From NCBI GenBank assembly GCA_013399875.1, contig VXAZ01002121.1:124001-188000 (forward strand): 64,000 nucleotides of DNA, given 5' to 3'. Source of the stretch: Gymnorhina tibicen. Its lineage: Eukaryota; Chordata; Aves; Passeriformes; Artamidae. Made by a program: the position numbers and the translations under genes. The notes under the pieces are model-generated. The model was not told the DNA's origin. It did not search any database and was given only the letters and a program-made list of their open reading frames with translations. This document shows positions 49,551-61,551 of this stretch, one piece after another. How positions within the stretch are numbered: the first letter of the stretch is position 1; each line of letters opens with the position of its first letter.

Positions 49551-50098
49551 GCACATACAGAGCTAGTAAGTAACAAGGTACCTCAGCAACTCAGAACTGT
49601 CTTAGGGTCTTCAATCCTTACCCAAGTTTACACCTCCTGAACAGGAGGACAAGGAATGGACTGGCTTGAGCTGGGTGCTGAGGATCTCTTTGTCTCAGTG
49701 AGCCAGACAAACTTTCATTCTAGTGGTAAAGGGGAGTCAGCACCATCCTCATTCTCAGTTTCTGTTTTCCATTCTTAACTCCCTCTGTGCTACACCTCCA
49801 TATGTGTAGTGTACCCCTATTCATATCCCTGCCTGCCTTTCCATGTGGCTTCCCCTTCCCCCATCTCTAGTCCAAACCACTCCCTCAGGTTCTCCCTATT
49901 GGCTCTGTTATCCTAACTCCGCCCTTGTACCGCCCCCTGTGCCCCAAGATAGGGACTGTGAATGCCAGGCTTGCTCTCTCTGCCTTGGGGTTTGCCAGCC
50001 ACCAGCTTCTCTCTCTCTGGGCATCATGCCATGTGCCAGCCCCCTGCCTATGGGGGCCAGCACGTGTGCTGGTCCTAGGCCTTGAGGAGTTAGCATGG

Positions 50099-50104
50099 AA
50101 TAAA
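50099..50104 (+). promoter_or_regulatory. polyadenylation signal of the LTR
   Basis: AATAAA, 104 bases before the LTR end, marks the expected end of the R region. Confidence 0.65.
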
Positions 50105-50160
50105 GACCTGCTGCAGTCTCCAAGCAGAGAGCCTTCTCGCCTCCTTTACCGCCACCGCGT

Positions 50161-50207
50161 TGTTGCTGCTGCGTGTATTACCATCGCAGAGAAATGCAGC
50201 AGCAACA
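50161..50207. repeat. 12-bp inverted repeat at the LTR end
   Basis: TGTTGCTGCTGC (50161-50172) is the exact reverse complement of GCAGCAGCAACA (50196-50207), with a 23-base spacer. The second arm finishes exactly at the inferred end of the LTR. Confidence 0.9.
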
Positions 50208-51048
50208 CACATGTAAAACCTTCTAGGCAGAATACCTGAGACTGTATATGCAGGAAAGCAGTGATACATTTTTCTACCCAGTTCATCCATAAGATACAGT
50301 ATATATGCATAGCCTTTGCTATTTTTACGTATTTCCCTGAAAAATGGTCATTTATCTGATCATACAAAAAGTCCAGTTCATCTTCAGCAAACACAGATAA
50401 AAATACACATTTTGTGCACAGACTGTCTTCAAGTCCAGGCTCACTGTGTTATGCTGGAAACTTACGGAAATTAGAAGATACTTAAAAAAACTCCAGAGTG
50501 AAAGAAGAGATGGTTAAACAGGGAATCCAGAGTGACACTGTAATCTTCACATCCTAAATAAAAACCACATCTTCAAAACTAAAAGGGTTAAGGTGGGGTA
50601 TCAGAAAATCAAACTGCAGTTTGAGGTTCTGTACTTCAGACATGGCCCTAACAGCCTGAACAGAAAGGATTGGGAACTGCTGAATAAAACAAGATCTAAA
50701 GAGTTGCAAACAATTCATGACTCGAAGACAAGTGCATAAAAATGACAAACCGAGACGGACACGGAAGAAAAAGTCTAAGAATTAATGCACAGTAATATCT
50801 CCTAAAGCAACATTAACATATATTCCAAAATGTCTCCCAGAATATCTCAGAGGATAAAATTCACAATTATGACCTACTACTGAAGGCCGTCTCAATTTTT
50901 TTCTTAGAAATGTTACTTACACATAAAATATATTGAGACAGAGCATATGGAATAATTTATCAACAGAGAAAATCCCATATATGTTTATGTTGTAGAGTGG
51001 CAATCACATCTCATAGCTTGACTACCAACAATTTTAACATTACAGATT
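50208..51048. other. non-coding interval, nothing recognised
   Basis: AT-rich sequence between the LTR and the assembly gap, with no gene identified. Confidence 0.6.
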
Positions 51049-51343
51049 NNNNNNNNNNNNNNNNNNNNNNNNNNNNNNNNNNNNNNNNNNNNNNNNNNNN
51101 NNNNNNNNNNNNNNNNNNNNNNNNNNNNNNNNNNNNNNNNNNNNNNNNNNNNNNNNNNNNNNNNNNNNNNNNNNNNNNNNNNNNNNNNNNNNNNNNNNNN
51201 NNNNNNNNNNNNNNNNNNNNNNNNNNNNNNNNNNNNNNNNNNNNNNNNNNNNNNNNNNNNNNNNNNNNNNNNNNNNNNNNNNNNNNNNNNNNNNNNNNNN
51301 NNNNNNNNNNNNNNNNNNNNNNNNNNNNNNNNNNNNNNNNNNN
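51049..51343. other. assembly gap, 295 N
   Basis: A run of N of unknown true length. Sequence resumes with an AT dinucleotide repeat (51344-51353), so the unsequenced part may include an AT-rich microsatellite. Confidence 0.98.
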
Positions 51344-51354
51344 ATATATATATT

Positions 51355-54300
51355 AGTAAAGAACTGTTATTCCTATTCCTCATATCCTGGCCTGAAAGTC
51401 CCTTGATTTCAAAATTATAGTAATTCGGAGGGGAGGGAGTTATATTTTCAGTCCAAAGGGGGCTTCTGCCTTCCTCAATAGACACCTGTCTTTCAAAACC
51501 AAGACACAGATTATATCTCTATTTTAATACAATATATTTCAGCATGTAAATGTATACTTCCAGACAGAATCTGCACTCTCTAACCACTATAAGATACAGC
51601 ACAGTAAACTATTGTGTGTGGAATACAAATGCAGAAGTTCACTCATCAATTTTAAGTTCCCATAGCTTAATTAAAAGACCTTTAATCAATTAACAAAACT
51701 CCTTTTCACATAAAAAAGGCTCATTTTCCATAGTATACAGACGTTTGTCCAAACTTGACGTAGAACAGAAGCAAACCTTTATTTCTTCCCAAATGCTAAA
51801 CAGGTATTTCCCATAAAGGCATTAATTTTTATTTATCTAATTGCTCTAACAGCTGTTCACTTTCAAACAAACAAACAAACCTGTCAAAAATAAATGCACT
51901 GGATGAAGCACCCTAGCCTGTGAAGAAAGTGGCTCAAGGTTCTGCATGCAACTGATTTGTATCAAGCATTTCCACATCCCCATTATGTATTTTAAAAGAG
52001 CTGAATGTAATTTTCAGCTGAATAGCCCTTTTATGATTTCTAAAATCTTGTGGGGTTAATAACCCAACTCTTGAGGCTTTACTAGAAAAGACATTTGAAG
52101 TGTCTTTAAGAAGTTGTTGCATGCTGTCCTCAAAGCCCAATACCAACAGAAAATCTTAAACCCCCTTTTGACTTTATGCTTCTGGATCAGCTCTAAGCTT
52201 CTGCATCAAGCACATGACAGATGCCTGTGAGTTTTAACTCATCAGTCACTCCCAGCCACATCGGTGAGAAAGCAGCACAGGGATCTCAGATCTCAGCCCT
52301 GGATGTGCAGATGTGCGCAGGAACAAACTTCCACGTTTCTGTGGGCAGCAGTCTGCAGCTTGGAACTGCACAGACCATCCCTCACGATGCAGTCACTTGT
52401 GCTACACACAGTTTAACATTTGTCAACCCCTCTGACTAATCGGGTCCAATCCAAAAGAGACAGGAAAGAATACAGAAAGTATTTTCAAATATTCCCTTCT
52501 GACGGTTTTTTTCTCTCATTTCCTGATGCTCCCTTTTCCATAAATATGTTGGCGTAAAAGCATTTATTTTCCTAAAAGGAATTTATGGATTTGCAAAAGA
52601 AGTACCATCAGCATCCCAGTCACACCTACAGATGGCAGTTACAGAGCACAACCTTCCTCTGGAGCCCCTTACCTGAGCAGGGAATCCAGGGAATGGAATG
52701 GCTACTGAATAGCAAATGAAGAGTGAGAAGAGTAGGGAAGAAAAGGCCCTGACCCAACCCCATCAATAAATAACAGCAATGTGCAGAGCTGACCCATCTC
52801 CCTGGGCTGCAGCCTTGCTAACTCCTAGCAGTGACTGAGGAAATTCAATGTATTCCCTAGTCCTGGGTTGCCCAGTCACACACACAGTGACTGATGACAC
52901 GTTTCTGTCACTGCCTGAGTCCCACGATAAGCTGCAGTTGTTCTTCAGCTTCATTCCCCCTCCCTGAAGCACCCACTGCTGAGGTGGATGCTCAGCTGTC
53001 TGATTTCCTGGAAAGGATCTTTCCTGCAGCCATCAGCAGGTGAATCAATATGTGAGTGTATAAGAACTTGCCTGTATTTCAGTTCTGGACTAAGCACTAA
53101 TAAATGCATGACAGGCTTCCTCCAGCATGCAGGCTGCTCGTTGTCCCCTCCCCACTGTGATCTAGGCATGTTCTGTGACTGCAAAAACACCCCATATACC
53201 CAGGAACACAATGTTAATGGGGAAAAAGGAATGTTTTCCCCACAACTGCTGCCCTGTAGGTGTTTTCATTGCATCAGGAACACTGCCCACAAATGCACAT
53301 CTCTTCTGCACATTAGCTCATTTAACACACTGTTCCCGAGCGCTGTAGTTCAAGCAAATCCCTCAAGCAAATGGATAATAAATGGTTTTCTCAAAACCAT
53401 TTACAGAAGAGTGTCAATACCATATACTTAAGCCTCATTTAAAACACTCAAACATCAACAAGATGACTTACTTCACGGGATGGCAAAAGAATGTTAACTT
53501 CCTTCTCTGCCAAAGTTCATCCAGGACATGCAAGCATACAAGACAAGGAAAATTAATTCAAAGAGCTAGCTTCAACCCTATGGATAACAAAAAGAAAACA
53601 CAAAGAGCTGGAGAATTTATTTTATTCTTCAGACAAGCAAAAATGTGGAGCAAGTAAGTGGTGTTTTCCAGGTTAGTATAAGGAGAAACTAAAGATAAGA
53701 TGATGCCCAGGTGGATGAAAAGAAAGCCTGCTGCTCTGATACTATTTAACCTTTGTAAAGCAAGAAATCTAAAGGCCTTTAAGTTTCTCTAAAGCACCTG
53801 CTTTCAGATCATTCTCCCCAAAGATCCAGTGCTTATTTAGCTTACTGCAGCTGAGCTGTATCTGCATCACGGACCAGATCCTCAGGCAGCAGTGAACTGT
53901 GGCAACGCCAAACCAGAGTGGTTTAATACACTAAATATGAGCATAACAGTTAAGTTAGATGCTGGATGGCAAATTACGTGGAATTACACACCAAGCATTA
54001 GTTCTTTGTCCACACTGATTCAGTGTCAGGCTGCCAGGCTCAGTCTATAACATAGACTCTCTATAACATACCTGTGACGGGGGGAAAAGACCACTCTAAG
54101 TGGATAATAACTAGGAAGCATATGAGACTGCTTCTCCCACCCATGAGGCTGCCATTCCCAGTCCTCTCAAAGTGACAGTTTCAATGGCTCAGTGTTGTCC
54201 TGCTCTGCCATTTAGTCCAATTGAGCACTTATGTTTAGCACACAAAATTCACAGGGCAACCTCCTCTATTTTTGCTCATTGCTTCCTTGCATTATGCAAA

Positions 54301-55939
54301 ACACTGAGTAAGAGCCCTTCCACTGATGGACTCAGCACTGCATCACCACTCACCTCAAGTTAACTCTGTGTGCTTTTCATAAAATACACTCACTTTTTTA
54401 ACAATAGGTAATTCCAGAGGCATGGCAGATGTTTCAAAGACATTAGCTGAACATGAAATTCCTGCTGGCTGCTAAAGGGAAATAAGCCTGTTTCTTTTTC
54501 TGCAAAGCCCCTCACAGTCACACTGATTGCTTAAAACAAATGCCCTGTAATTGCTGAGATATTGGGAATTTTTGCACGGTGTGAACTGACTCTGCAGCAG
54601 GATGGTCAGGTGCTGCTCAGCTGGGGATCTGTGTGTCCAGCACAAGGGCCTGTCCAGTGGCACCTGCAGCTGGATCAGGTGAGATTACCTGAGCTCTTTT
54701 TCTGCTGAGCTCTCAGCCATCCAGCTGGCCTGTGGTCCAGCAGGAGCATTCCAGCATTTGCATGAACCACTGCTATCAGTTCATGTTAAACTGTGTATAA
54801 AACATCTCCCGGTGCCATAAATCCCCTTTATGTCCATCCCTGCATCTGCAAGAACAGTTTCTACCAGCGGTTTAAAAACCTTCATGTCCTGTGTGGTAAA
54901 TCCTGAGCAAGAATCACATTATGGGAGTTTCTAAGACTTGTCACCTGCTCTGCCTGAGAAATGAACCCAAGCACCTTCAGCTTCCAGGTGGTGCCACTCA
55001 CTGGGCTGTAGGCACGGTGGGAGCTGCTTAGGACTGGCCAAATTCCTCACCTGAGCAGTTCTAGCACTAGGCAGCAAAGCCTTGCTGTAAAGGTGGCTGG
55101 GTGGGCTTCCGCATCCTGTCCCAGTGCTCTCCAGCCCAGCCCTGTCCCCTCTGGGTGAAGACCACCTGGGGCATCCCTGAGCCACTCAGGGAAATGATGA
55201 TTTGGTGTGTGCAGACAAGCACAGCTCTAATGCCCAGCTGCACAATTAGAACCATATGGCAAACATCAACTTCAGCCTTTTTATCACAATTTTGCCCTGA
55301 AATACAAAGATCTTACCACACCTTTTCCTATATTAAAATAATAATTCCAAAACACAGCCTTAAAGAGAATTGGAAGGGTGACTATGTAATAAAAATCCTT
55401 TTTTCTTCTTGAATGCATAAAAAGACTAGGAAGCCTTTTGTGGACCTCAGACACTCTTTGTATTTTTTTTTTGGAACTAGCATGATTCATTTATCTCTTC
55501 ATTATTAATACTTAAATTGTTGGTAGAGCTTTATTTTAATGAACTTCTGTACAGAATGTCAGGACAAGGAGAATAGGCAACAGCTCTTACCATTTAGAAT
55601 GGTTGACAGGAGTTTGTTTGGTTTGTTGTTTGTTTGGTTTGTTATTTAAAAACTGTGCATAAAGCACACTTCATGCAGAGCTTAAAAAAATTCTGGCACC
55701 TCTAAAAATATCAAACACGGGAGTAGATGTGAATATATCCAAGTACAGTCCAGAAGAGCATCAAAAGAAACACTGCTTGCAGGAGGCTGAGCTGACCACT
55801 CTTCATCCAGCTGCCTTTTGACTTATTAGCCCTATTTGCCCCTATCTGAATAAAAGCAAGACTGATTCTGCAAACAAATGTTAGCATTTCCCTCTCTTAC
55901 AGTTTTTAACCTCCTATTTTACAGAAAAAAAAAAAAAAT
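51355..55939. other. single-copy non-coding DNA, no gene recognised
   Basis: No gene is seen. It contains (CAAA)4-like repeats at 51864-51880, a short duplicated TCTATAACATA at 54044-54070 and a T/G-rich (GTTT)n-like tract at 55611-55647. The longest frame is 147 codons (52988-53431, plus), Cys-rich by chance, with no known domain. Confidence 0.55.
55611..55647. repeat. T/G-rich (GTTT)n-like tract
   Basis: GTTTGTTTGGTTTG units in the opposite orientation to most A/C tracts of the window. Confidence 0.85.
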
Positions 55940-56110
55940 TAAATGAAACAAAGCCTGCTTGTCTTCAGGCAGTCACAATCACCTCTATAATTCTATAAAT
56001 ATCCTGTGCACAATAACTCATGGCGTGTATAAAAGCAATGACAAGGTCACTTACTATGAACAATTCATGATCGGTTTCCCTGGCAACAGAAATGTGTGGC
56101 AACAAGGGAG
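55940..56110. promoter_or_regulatory. candidate regulatory element with RFX and nuclear-receptor-like sites
   Basis: This repeat-free segment contains GTTTCCCTGGCAAC at 56074-56087, which differs at one position from the RFX X-box consensus GTNRCC(N)RGYAAC, and ACAAGGTCA at 56041-56049, an extended nuclear-receptor half-site. No coding frame is seen. Both motif matches are read directly; the regulatory role is inference. Confidence 0.3.
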
Positions 56111-59100
56111 AAAGGCACAGGAAAAATTATAGGATGTTTCCATTATGTAAGTGACTCCTGCGATTTCTCCAGAAGGATTTACCTAAAAAGTCTCAGACTC
56201 CAGCTGTTCCTCACTCTCTCTAGTTCTGCAACAGTAGGAACTTTGCTTGTTTCAGTGCAGTCACTGTGGATCTATAGGGGTGAAAAGAAAACCAAACATG
56301 TGACTGATGAGGACTTTCATTGTCTTTCAAACTATGTCTCAAAATCCAGCATGAATGTGATCTCTGTGGATGAGTGTCTTCTTAGGAGTTTGAATTCTTA
56401 GTTAGTATTCACTGTTAGTTACTTTGTCATCATCCAGTTAAAAATCAATCACCAATTTGCACGTCTCGATGGTTTTCCAAGTTTTCAACAGGACTTGAGC
56501 AGTTAATGTATTACTTTAGGACCTAAAGTGACTTTCTAATTGAAGGCTCAGCAGAAGCAAATGTTTTCTGCACGGGCCATGGTTCTGGAATGCTATTTCC
56601 ACTCTGAATCCATCTCTAAAAGTGAGTTCTCACTACACAGATTTTATAATGGTGGGTAGTCAATATTTCACTGATCAAAACTCATTCTTGACAAGGACTT
56701 AAGCGTTAAAAACTATGGTTCTCCTGAATAACGTAACCCAAACAGATTCCAGAGTAGGTGTGATGAGTCTTGCCATATCAGAATGGGAACAGTGGTGTTT
56801 GGAATGCTCAGCTGCTCCAAGGCTGTGCACAGAGGAGGAATAAATGACAAGATAACTACAGCCCACTCCCATCTATCACTGCAAAAGGCAATGTTTCTGA
56901 GGTGCCCCAGAAAGGAGAAGCAGCAGTGAAATAGCAGAGACCAGAAACAGCACAGTCACAGTGACTCATCTGTGGGTTCTAAAACCCCCTCTTCTGTCTC
57001 TGAGAAGACAGGGATAAATCTGTCCCTAGCACATAGAAAGCACTGTGGTCCTTGACACTGAAGAATAAAGTTTTCAGCCTCTTTCCATCTGTATTTTTTG
57101 TGGTGCCCCTCTCCAGACTCCTCCAAGACAACTCTCATGCACAGGAATATGACTGAAGAAGGAGCAGGTATCACTTGAAGAGGCAGACATATGGATACCA
57201 TAGGCTGTGTGCCTTGCAGAGCTTGGATCACAAACTCAGCCTTGGAAAACTGTAACTTGAAACTCAGAGTGAAGAAATAATTGATCTATGGACAGCAAGC
57301 TGAACAAAATTCTCTCCGGCACAAGCCCATGGGAAATGATGTGAAGGAGAGATCTGAATTTCTCAAACGCCCAACATTGCCATAAAGACAAGAAAGAAAG
57401 CAAGGGATGCTTGAAGATACTCAGACTTCTGCAAGTTTTTGGCTTCTCATGTCACAAGTTCAGCTTTGGAAAACAGACTGATGAAAAGCCTGATGGGTGC
57501 GTTAGGGTTTGATTTCAACAGGTAACTGCAGCATCAGTTACGGCTTCATCCACATTTCATGCCTACACATGGTTTTGTAGCTGTCCTTATCCTCAGGAAA
57601 CACAAACTCCACCCAATTCCATTCTGAGTAGTGGAACCACACTTTTAGCCAGAAAGGGGATAAAGTCCTTTAATAGTTCAAAAGAAAACACCTCGAGGGC
57701 AACCTAAGGGCTCTTCCAGAATGCTGCAATCCCTGGGTCAAAGTGGGCAGCACAGAGGAGCTCTGAGAACTCAGGATACTGAAGAGAACAAACAACAACT
57801 GAGGGGAGTTTAACACACACTAATCCTGCAGCAGAAGAAACTTTGCGGTGGGTGATAAAACACCTGACCGAGTGCGTGTTTGCTTCTTCAAAGTACAGGG
57901 GAATTTGTACTGCAGATCCACCCCAGAAATGAAGCACAGCTATTCTGATCATGTCCCAAGTAATAGTCCATTTAAAAATAGATGCTGTGTGATAGACCTG
58001 CCTCCACAACTTCCATACAGCTTTGACTGGTTACCGACAGAACAAAACAGAACTGAAAAAGAAAAGGCAAAGGCAATAAAAGGAGTCCCCAAACATGCAT
58101 TAACCATCTGAGCTACTGTGTTATTATCAAAAATCATTCTCTTTTTTTTTAACAGGTTATACAACCAACAACCTTGACCATATTTAGAATATGGTAGGAG
58201 AAGATTAAATGAAACTCTTGAAAAGCAAATTTCTGCCCCTTGTTCAGCAGAACACTCCTGTCATAATTAGCAAGATTGATAAGATTATTTCTTTTATGCT
58301 CTTCACCATGTGTGAAACTGTCCAAGCCTCTGTAAAACAACTGTAATGTTGATCCTTTGTATTTTAGACAGCAGGGACATAGATATGAAACAATAACTGC
58401 CTAAAAATTCTATTATAATCTCCCAAAAACTCTGCATCTGGTAGGAATAAGAACAAAGTCCTCTTAAAAAGAAGTATTTATTAAATTTCAAGTCAATTTC
58501 GTGATAAGGAAAGAAGCGACTTTTAATTCTCAAACTCCTGAGCTGGAAAGACCAGAATTAATTCTCCAGATTTCAATTTGCAAGGTTTGCTAATTCTGCA
58601 TATCCTGGCAGAGATGCCCCAGTTTCACCCTGTAAAGGGAACTCCTAAAAACAGGTTTGTTTTCCCTTTATCAGGAGACAAAACAGAAGGGCAGAAAAGC
58701 CCTTGGACTGGCGCAAACAACTTCTATTTCTATCCTCTTCTCCTAAAATACTCCACTGGCAGTATGTAATTGCAAGGACTCAATGCCTAGACCATGTCTG
58801 CCCTTTTGAGTATAACAATAACAAAAAACAAGGCCATGAAATGGGAAATTTCCCGTCTACCTCTTCCACCAATACAAAGATCATAAAATTTAAATAATCA
58901 GAAAAATGTGTCAGACCTGTTCAGTAAGATGATTTTTCTTTATAAAAATGTATCTGTGGTCTTCATCTGTGGAAGAAGATGGGAGGTCCACCTCCCCTTA
59001 GGGATTAATTTTAATCATATAGTGCTCCATCAAGTATCTAAACACCAAAATTTTCTCCAGGTCTTTTCAAACCATTTAATACCAGATACAAGTTATTTAG

Positions 59101-59509
59101 ATACTATAAGTTGTATTTTTTCTGCCAAAATAGAAGGAAAAAAGACCTACAAACAAACCCAGGTTTTCAATTATTTACTACCCTTGGAAAGGGAAAAACA
59201 AGCTGATATTTATCTCTCATCTATTTTTTCTTCCATTAAACAAATTGAACAAAAAGTCCCACAGTCAACAAACAAAATCAGCATCTTCCCTCTGTTTTTT
59301 CAACCATTTGAACTGTAAGTTTCAAATATGGACTCAGGTCCATAGTTAACACTGAGTTCTACAAAACAAGCAAGGTTTGCTTTTATTCTATGTATCAGTG
59401 CACAGAGGCCTAAAGGCACATTATAGATAATGCCTTCAAAATTTTGAAACCTGCCAGAAACATCTAAACTTTCATTTTTGCCTTCAAAACATTGGGGAAG
59501 CATCTTCCA
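56111..59509. other. single-copy non-coding DNA, no gene recognised
   Basis: No gene or known repeat is visible. Frames reach 136 codons (58908-59318, plus) with no recognisable domain. Confidence 0.55.
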
Positions 59510-59790
59510 TGGATCCTTTCCTTTGTCATGCTAATAAGCCGTGCCGGTCAGTCGGTTCTTGCAGGGCGAGTATTTGCAGCATTACAGGAGATTTCACGCT
59601 GATAAAAAGCCACACCGCAAACATATCACAAAACACACAGTCATCTGTCACTGTAAGTTAGTCAATTGGAACTACAGGGGGGATTTTTAAGCAGGCAGAA
59701 TGTAATTGCCTGCTTGGAATTCTGCCAAGACACTGGAGCTAATTATTTTTTAAGGATGAATTTAGTGCTCGCAGGAAAGCTGATGGATCA
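59510..59790. promoter_or_regulatory. candidate conserved non-coding element with hairpin
   Basis: This repeat-free block has CpGs at its left (GCCGTGCCGGTCAGTCGG) and homeodomain-type motifs (GCTAATAAGC, AGCTAATTATTT, TCAATTGG). It also holds a perfect 9-bp inverted repeat at 59689-59715 (AAGCAGGCA / TGCCTGCTT). No frame in it looks coding. It reads like a developmental enhancer or part of a structured non-coding transcript, but only motif content supports this. Confidence 0.35.
59689..59715. repeat. 9-bp perfect inverted repeat, 9-base loop
   Basis: Arms at 59689-59697 and 59707-59715, spacer GAATGTAAT. Confidence 0.9.
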
Positions 59791-61257
59791 ATAGCACAAG
59801 GAGATGAAGCCAGTTTATTCACAGCCTGGGCATGGTGCTGCTGTGGTGATGCAAAGTGCCCTGCTGTGCCCTGACAATGTCCATTGTCCTGAAACGGGAG
59901 GGGGAGATGCATTACCGTGAGACTGTTCAACAACCTCCACTTTCCACAGGAACCACCAGCGCGAGCACACGGAGCAGGGGCTGTGCAAACCCAAAATTCT
60001 GACCAGGCTGCCAGAAACTCCTGTCCTGCCCTGCCACGATTCAGACCTGTGACTTATGTTCTTAACATGTGTAATACATTACAGGAGAATACTGAATTTA
60101 CATGTCTAAAGTAGTCACTTAGAGCTAAAGGGGACTGAAATAGCTTGCACTCTGTTCCTGAGCAACAAGTAAAAACAGTCTCTGAGATTTCCCTGCTGCC
60201 TGATAAATGCTTTAAAAGACCAAGTATCAGAAGGAAAAACTAATTCTACTCATAGCTGCATAATATTATGGCCTCCAAATAAACATCCTGCATGGGATAC
60301 ACCTGTCTCACCTTTGACTCACTCTTCCACTCTGATATTATGAAGAAAAGACAAAAAAATTTCGTTTCCTTATTAGAAAAAAACTAAAAATAGCAGGTCC
60401 AGATTCTGGCTTAGCATCGTTGTCACACCCCAAGAGCACTTTGCAGCCACCTGATGTAGCTATCTTTTTTAGAAGATAAGAATTCCACCCCTTCCCTCCA
60501 ATACCTCCAGTAAAACTAAGAGGACACAAAAACTTAGCAAGAAATTAGTTAACTACATTAAAAAACATATGTGGCATACACATCCACCCCTCCCATCCCT
60601 GTCACATGCTACATGTCTGGTCAGCACAGGTCAGATAAAGTAAAATAAAGGCAATATTTTTGATGTAGTAAAATTGTTTTGCTGGTTGAGTTGAAGATAG
60701 ATAAGGCTTTTTATGTTCAAAATAGTTTAAGGTGCTTTAATTAAAATATATAAGTAAAAGTGCAACATAAGTAAAATGCTTTAAAATAAAAATGTTCTCT
60801 GAATGAATATTAAAACTTTTTCTAAAACGTCAAAGTTGCTTTTTTCTGTAACAGAAATAACATGAACAAAAAGACCTTCGAATCTAAGTCAAGGATAAAA
60901 GATTAAATAACAAAAGCTAAACATCAGACCGAGTTTGCATGGTTTGCTCTAAAATGCAATGTTACAACTCTTCTATGTTAGAACTAACAGGAAAACGTGG
61001 GAACTGACACTGAATAAAATAAAACTGACTGTACAAAACAGAACCATAAGGACAACAAACACTGTGATTAACAAGGTTTAAATTCAATATCTTTATGGTC
61101 ACTGCACAGCCCGGAACTGCCCAAAGACAAGAAATAAGTAAGTGACAGCATTCCTCATCCACTGCGAGGAAAAGCAGCAAAATGGAACCAGGAAACAAAT
61201 TTTCCAAGTGGCTAATGTAATCAGACAGCAGCCAAAAACATTAGCAGTTCTAATTCC
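59791..61257. other. non-coding interval, no gene recognised
   Basis: No gene or repeat is seen. Frames are short (under 85 codons). Confidence 0.6.
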
Positions 61258-61550
61258 TGTCCTGGATGGGATCCCTGGATGGAAATTCCAGGTGAAATAA
61301 ATATCATAGGCAAATTCGGTAATATAAAATAACATAAATTTATTGAATGGCCGAAATATCGGAAACGCGATGCCACGATCGAAAAGTCACAGTTCCAAGC
61401 CCGGGGTTGGAACTGGGTGAACGCAGGTTTTGACCTCTATCGCGCCAAAACCTCCCTTGTTCACCACTGCTGCTTTTTGCAGCGGGCTTATATACTATGT
61501 TTCGCGCAGAGTTCGGAGTTTTGGAGATTAAGTTTTATTCAACATATTCA
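61258..61550 (-). mobile_element. CpG-dense LTR-like element, antisense, possibly truncated
   Basis: Read on the minus strand, a TATA box (TATATAAG, plus 61487-61494) is followed about 145 bases downstream by AATAAA (plus 61339-61344) and then an AT-rich segment that could be U5, ending in CA (plus TG at 61258). I count 15 CpGs in the 200 bases 61316-61515, against a CpG-poor background, so the copy appears young or protected from methylation decay. Upstream of the TATA box only some 55 bases remain before an N at 61551, so U3 is probably incomplete. No convincing target-site duplication or internal retroviral sequence was found. Alternative: an unrecognised non-LTR repeat. Confidence 0.55.
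61487..61494 (-). promoter_or_regulatory. TATA box of the antisense LTR-like element
   Basis: TATATAAG on the minus strand, placed upstream of the AATAAA signal as in an LTR promoter. Confidence 0.5.
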
Positions 61551-61551
61551 N
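61551..61551. other. single undetermined base (N)
   Basis: A lone N at the edge of the LTR-like element. It may be an uncalled base or a join between contig ends. Confidence 0.95.

Larger units (their letters stand above)
46204..49804. other. single-copy non-coding DNA, no gene recognised
   Basis: No gene is recognised. A long A/C-rich tract lies at 47788-47872 and an (AC)7 at 49537-49550. The stretch 49210-49500 is GC-richer with frames on both strands (78-100 codons), none recognisable. Confidence 0.55.
49805..50207 (+). mobile_element. solo LTR of an endogenous retrovirus with near-perfect target-site duplication
   Basis: This 403-base element begins TGTAGTG and ends GCAACA, so it has the TG...CA ends of an LTR. 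The flanks CATATG (49799-49804) and CACATG (50208-50213) agree at five of six bases and look like a 6-bp target-site duplication, the size made by class II (beta-like) avian retroviruses. Inside, in order, are a reversed CCAAT box (ATTGG, 49898-49902), two GC-box-like CCGCCC motifs (about 49920-49937), the polyadenylation signal AATAAA (50099-50104) and a pyrimidine/GC-rich U5. No primer-binding site or internal retroviral sequence follows, so it is a solo LTR left by recombination. I found no clear TATA box. The family name is not assigned. Confidence 0.75.

Noticed and set aside
50985..51485. Frames of 119 and 166 codons spanning the N run
   Set aside because: They exist only because N is translated as unknown residues.
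52988..53431. 147-codon Cys-rich plus frame
   Set aside because: Cysteine spacing fits no secreted family I know, there is no signal peptide, and it overlaps minus frames.
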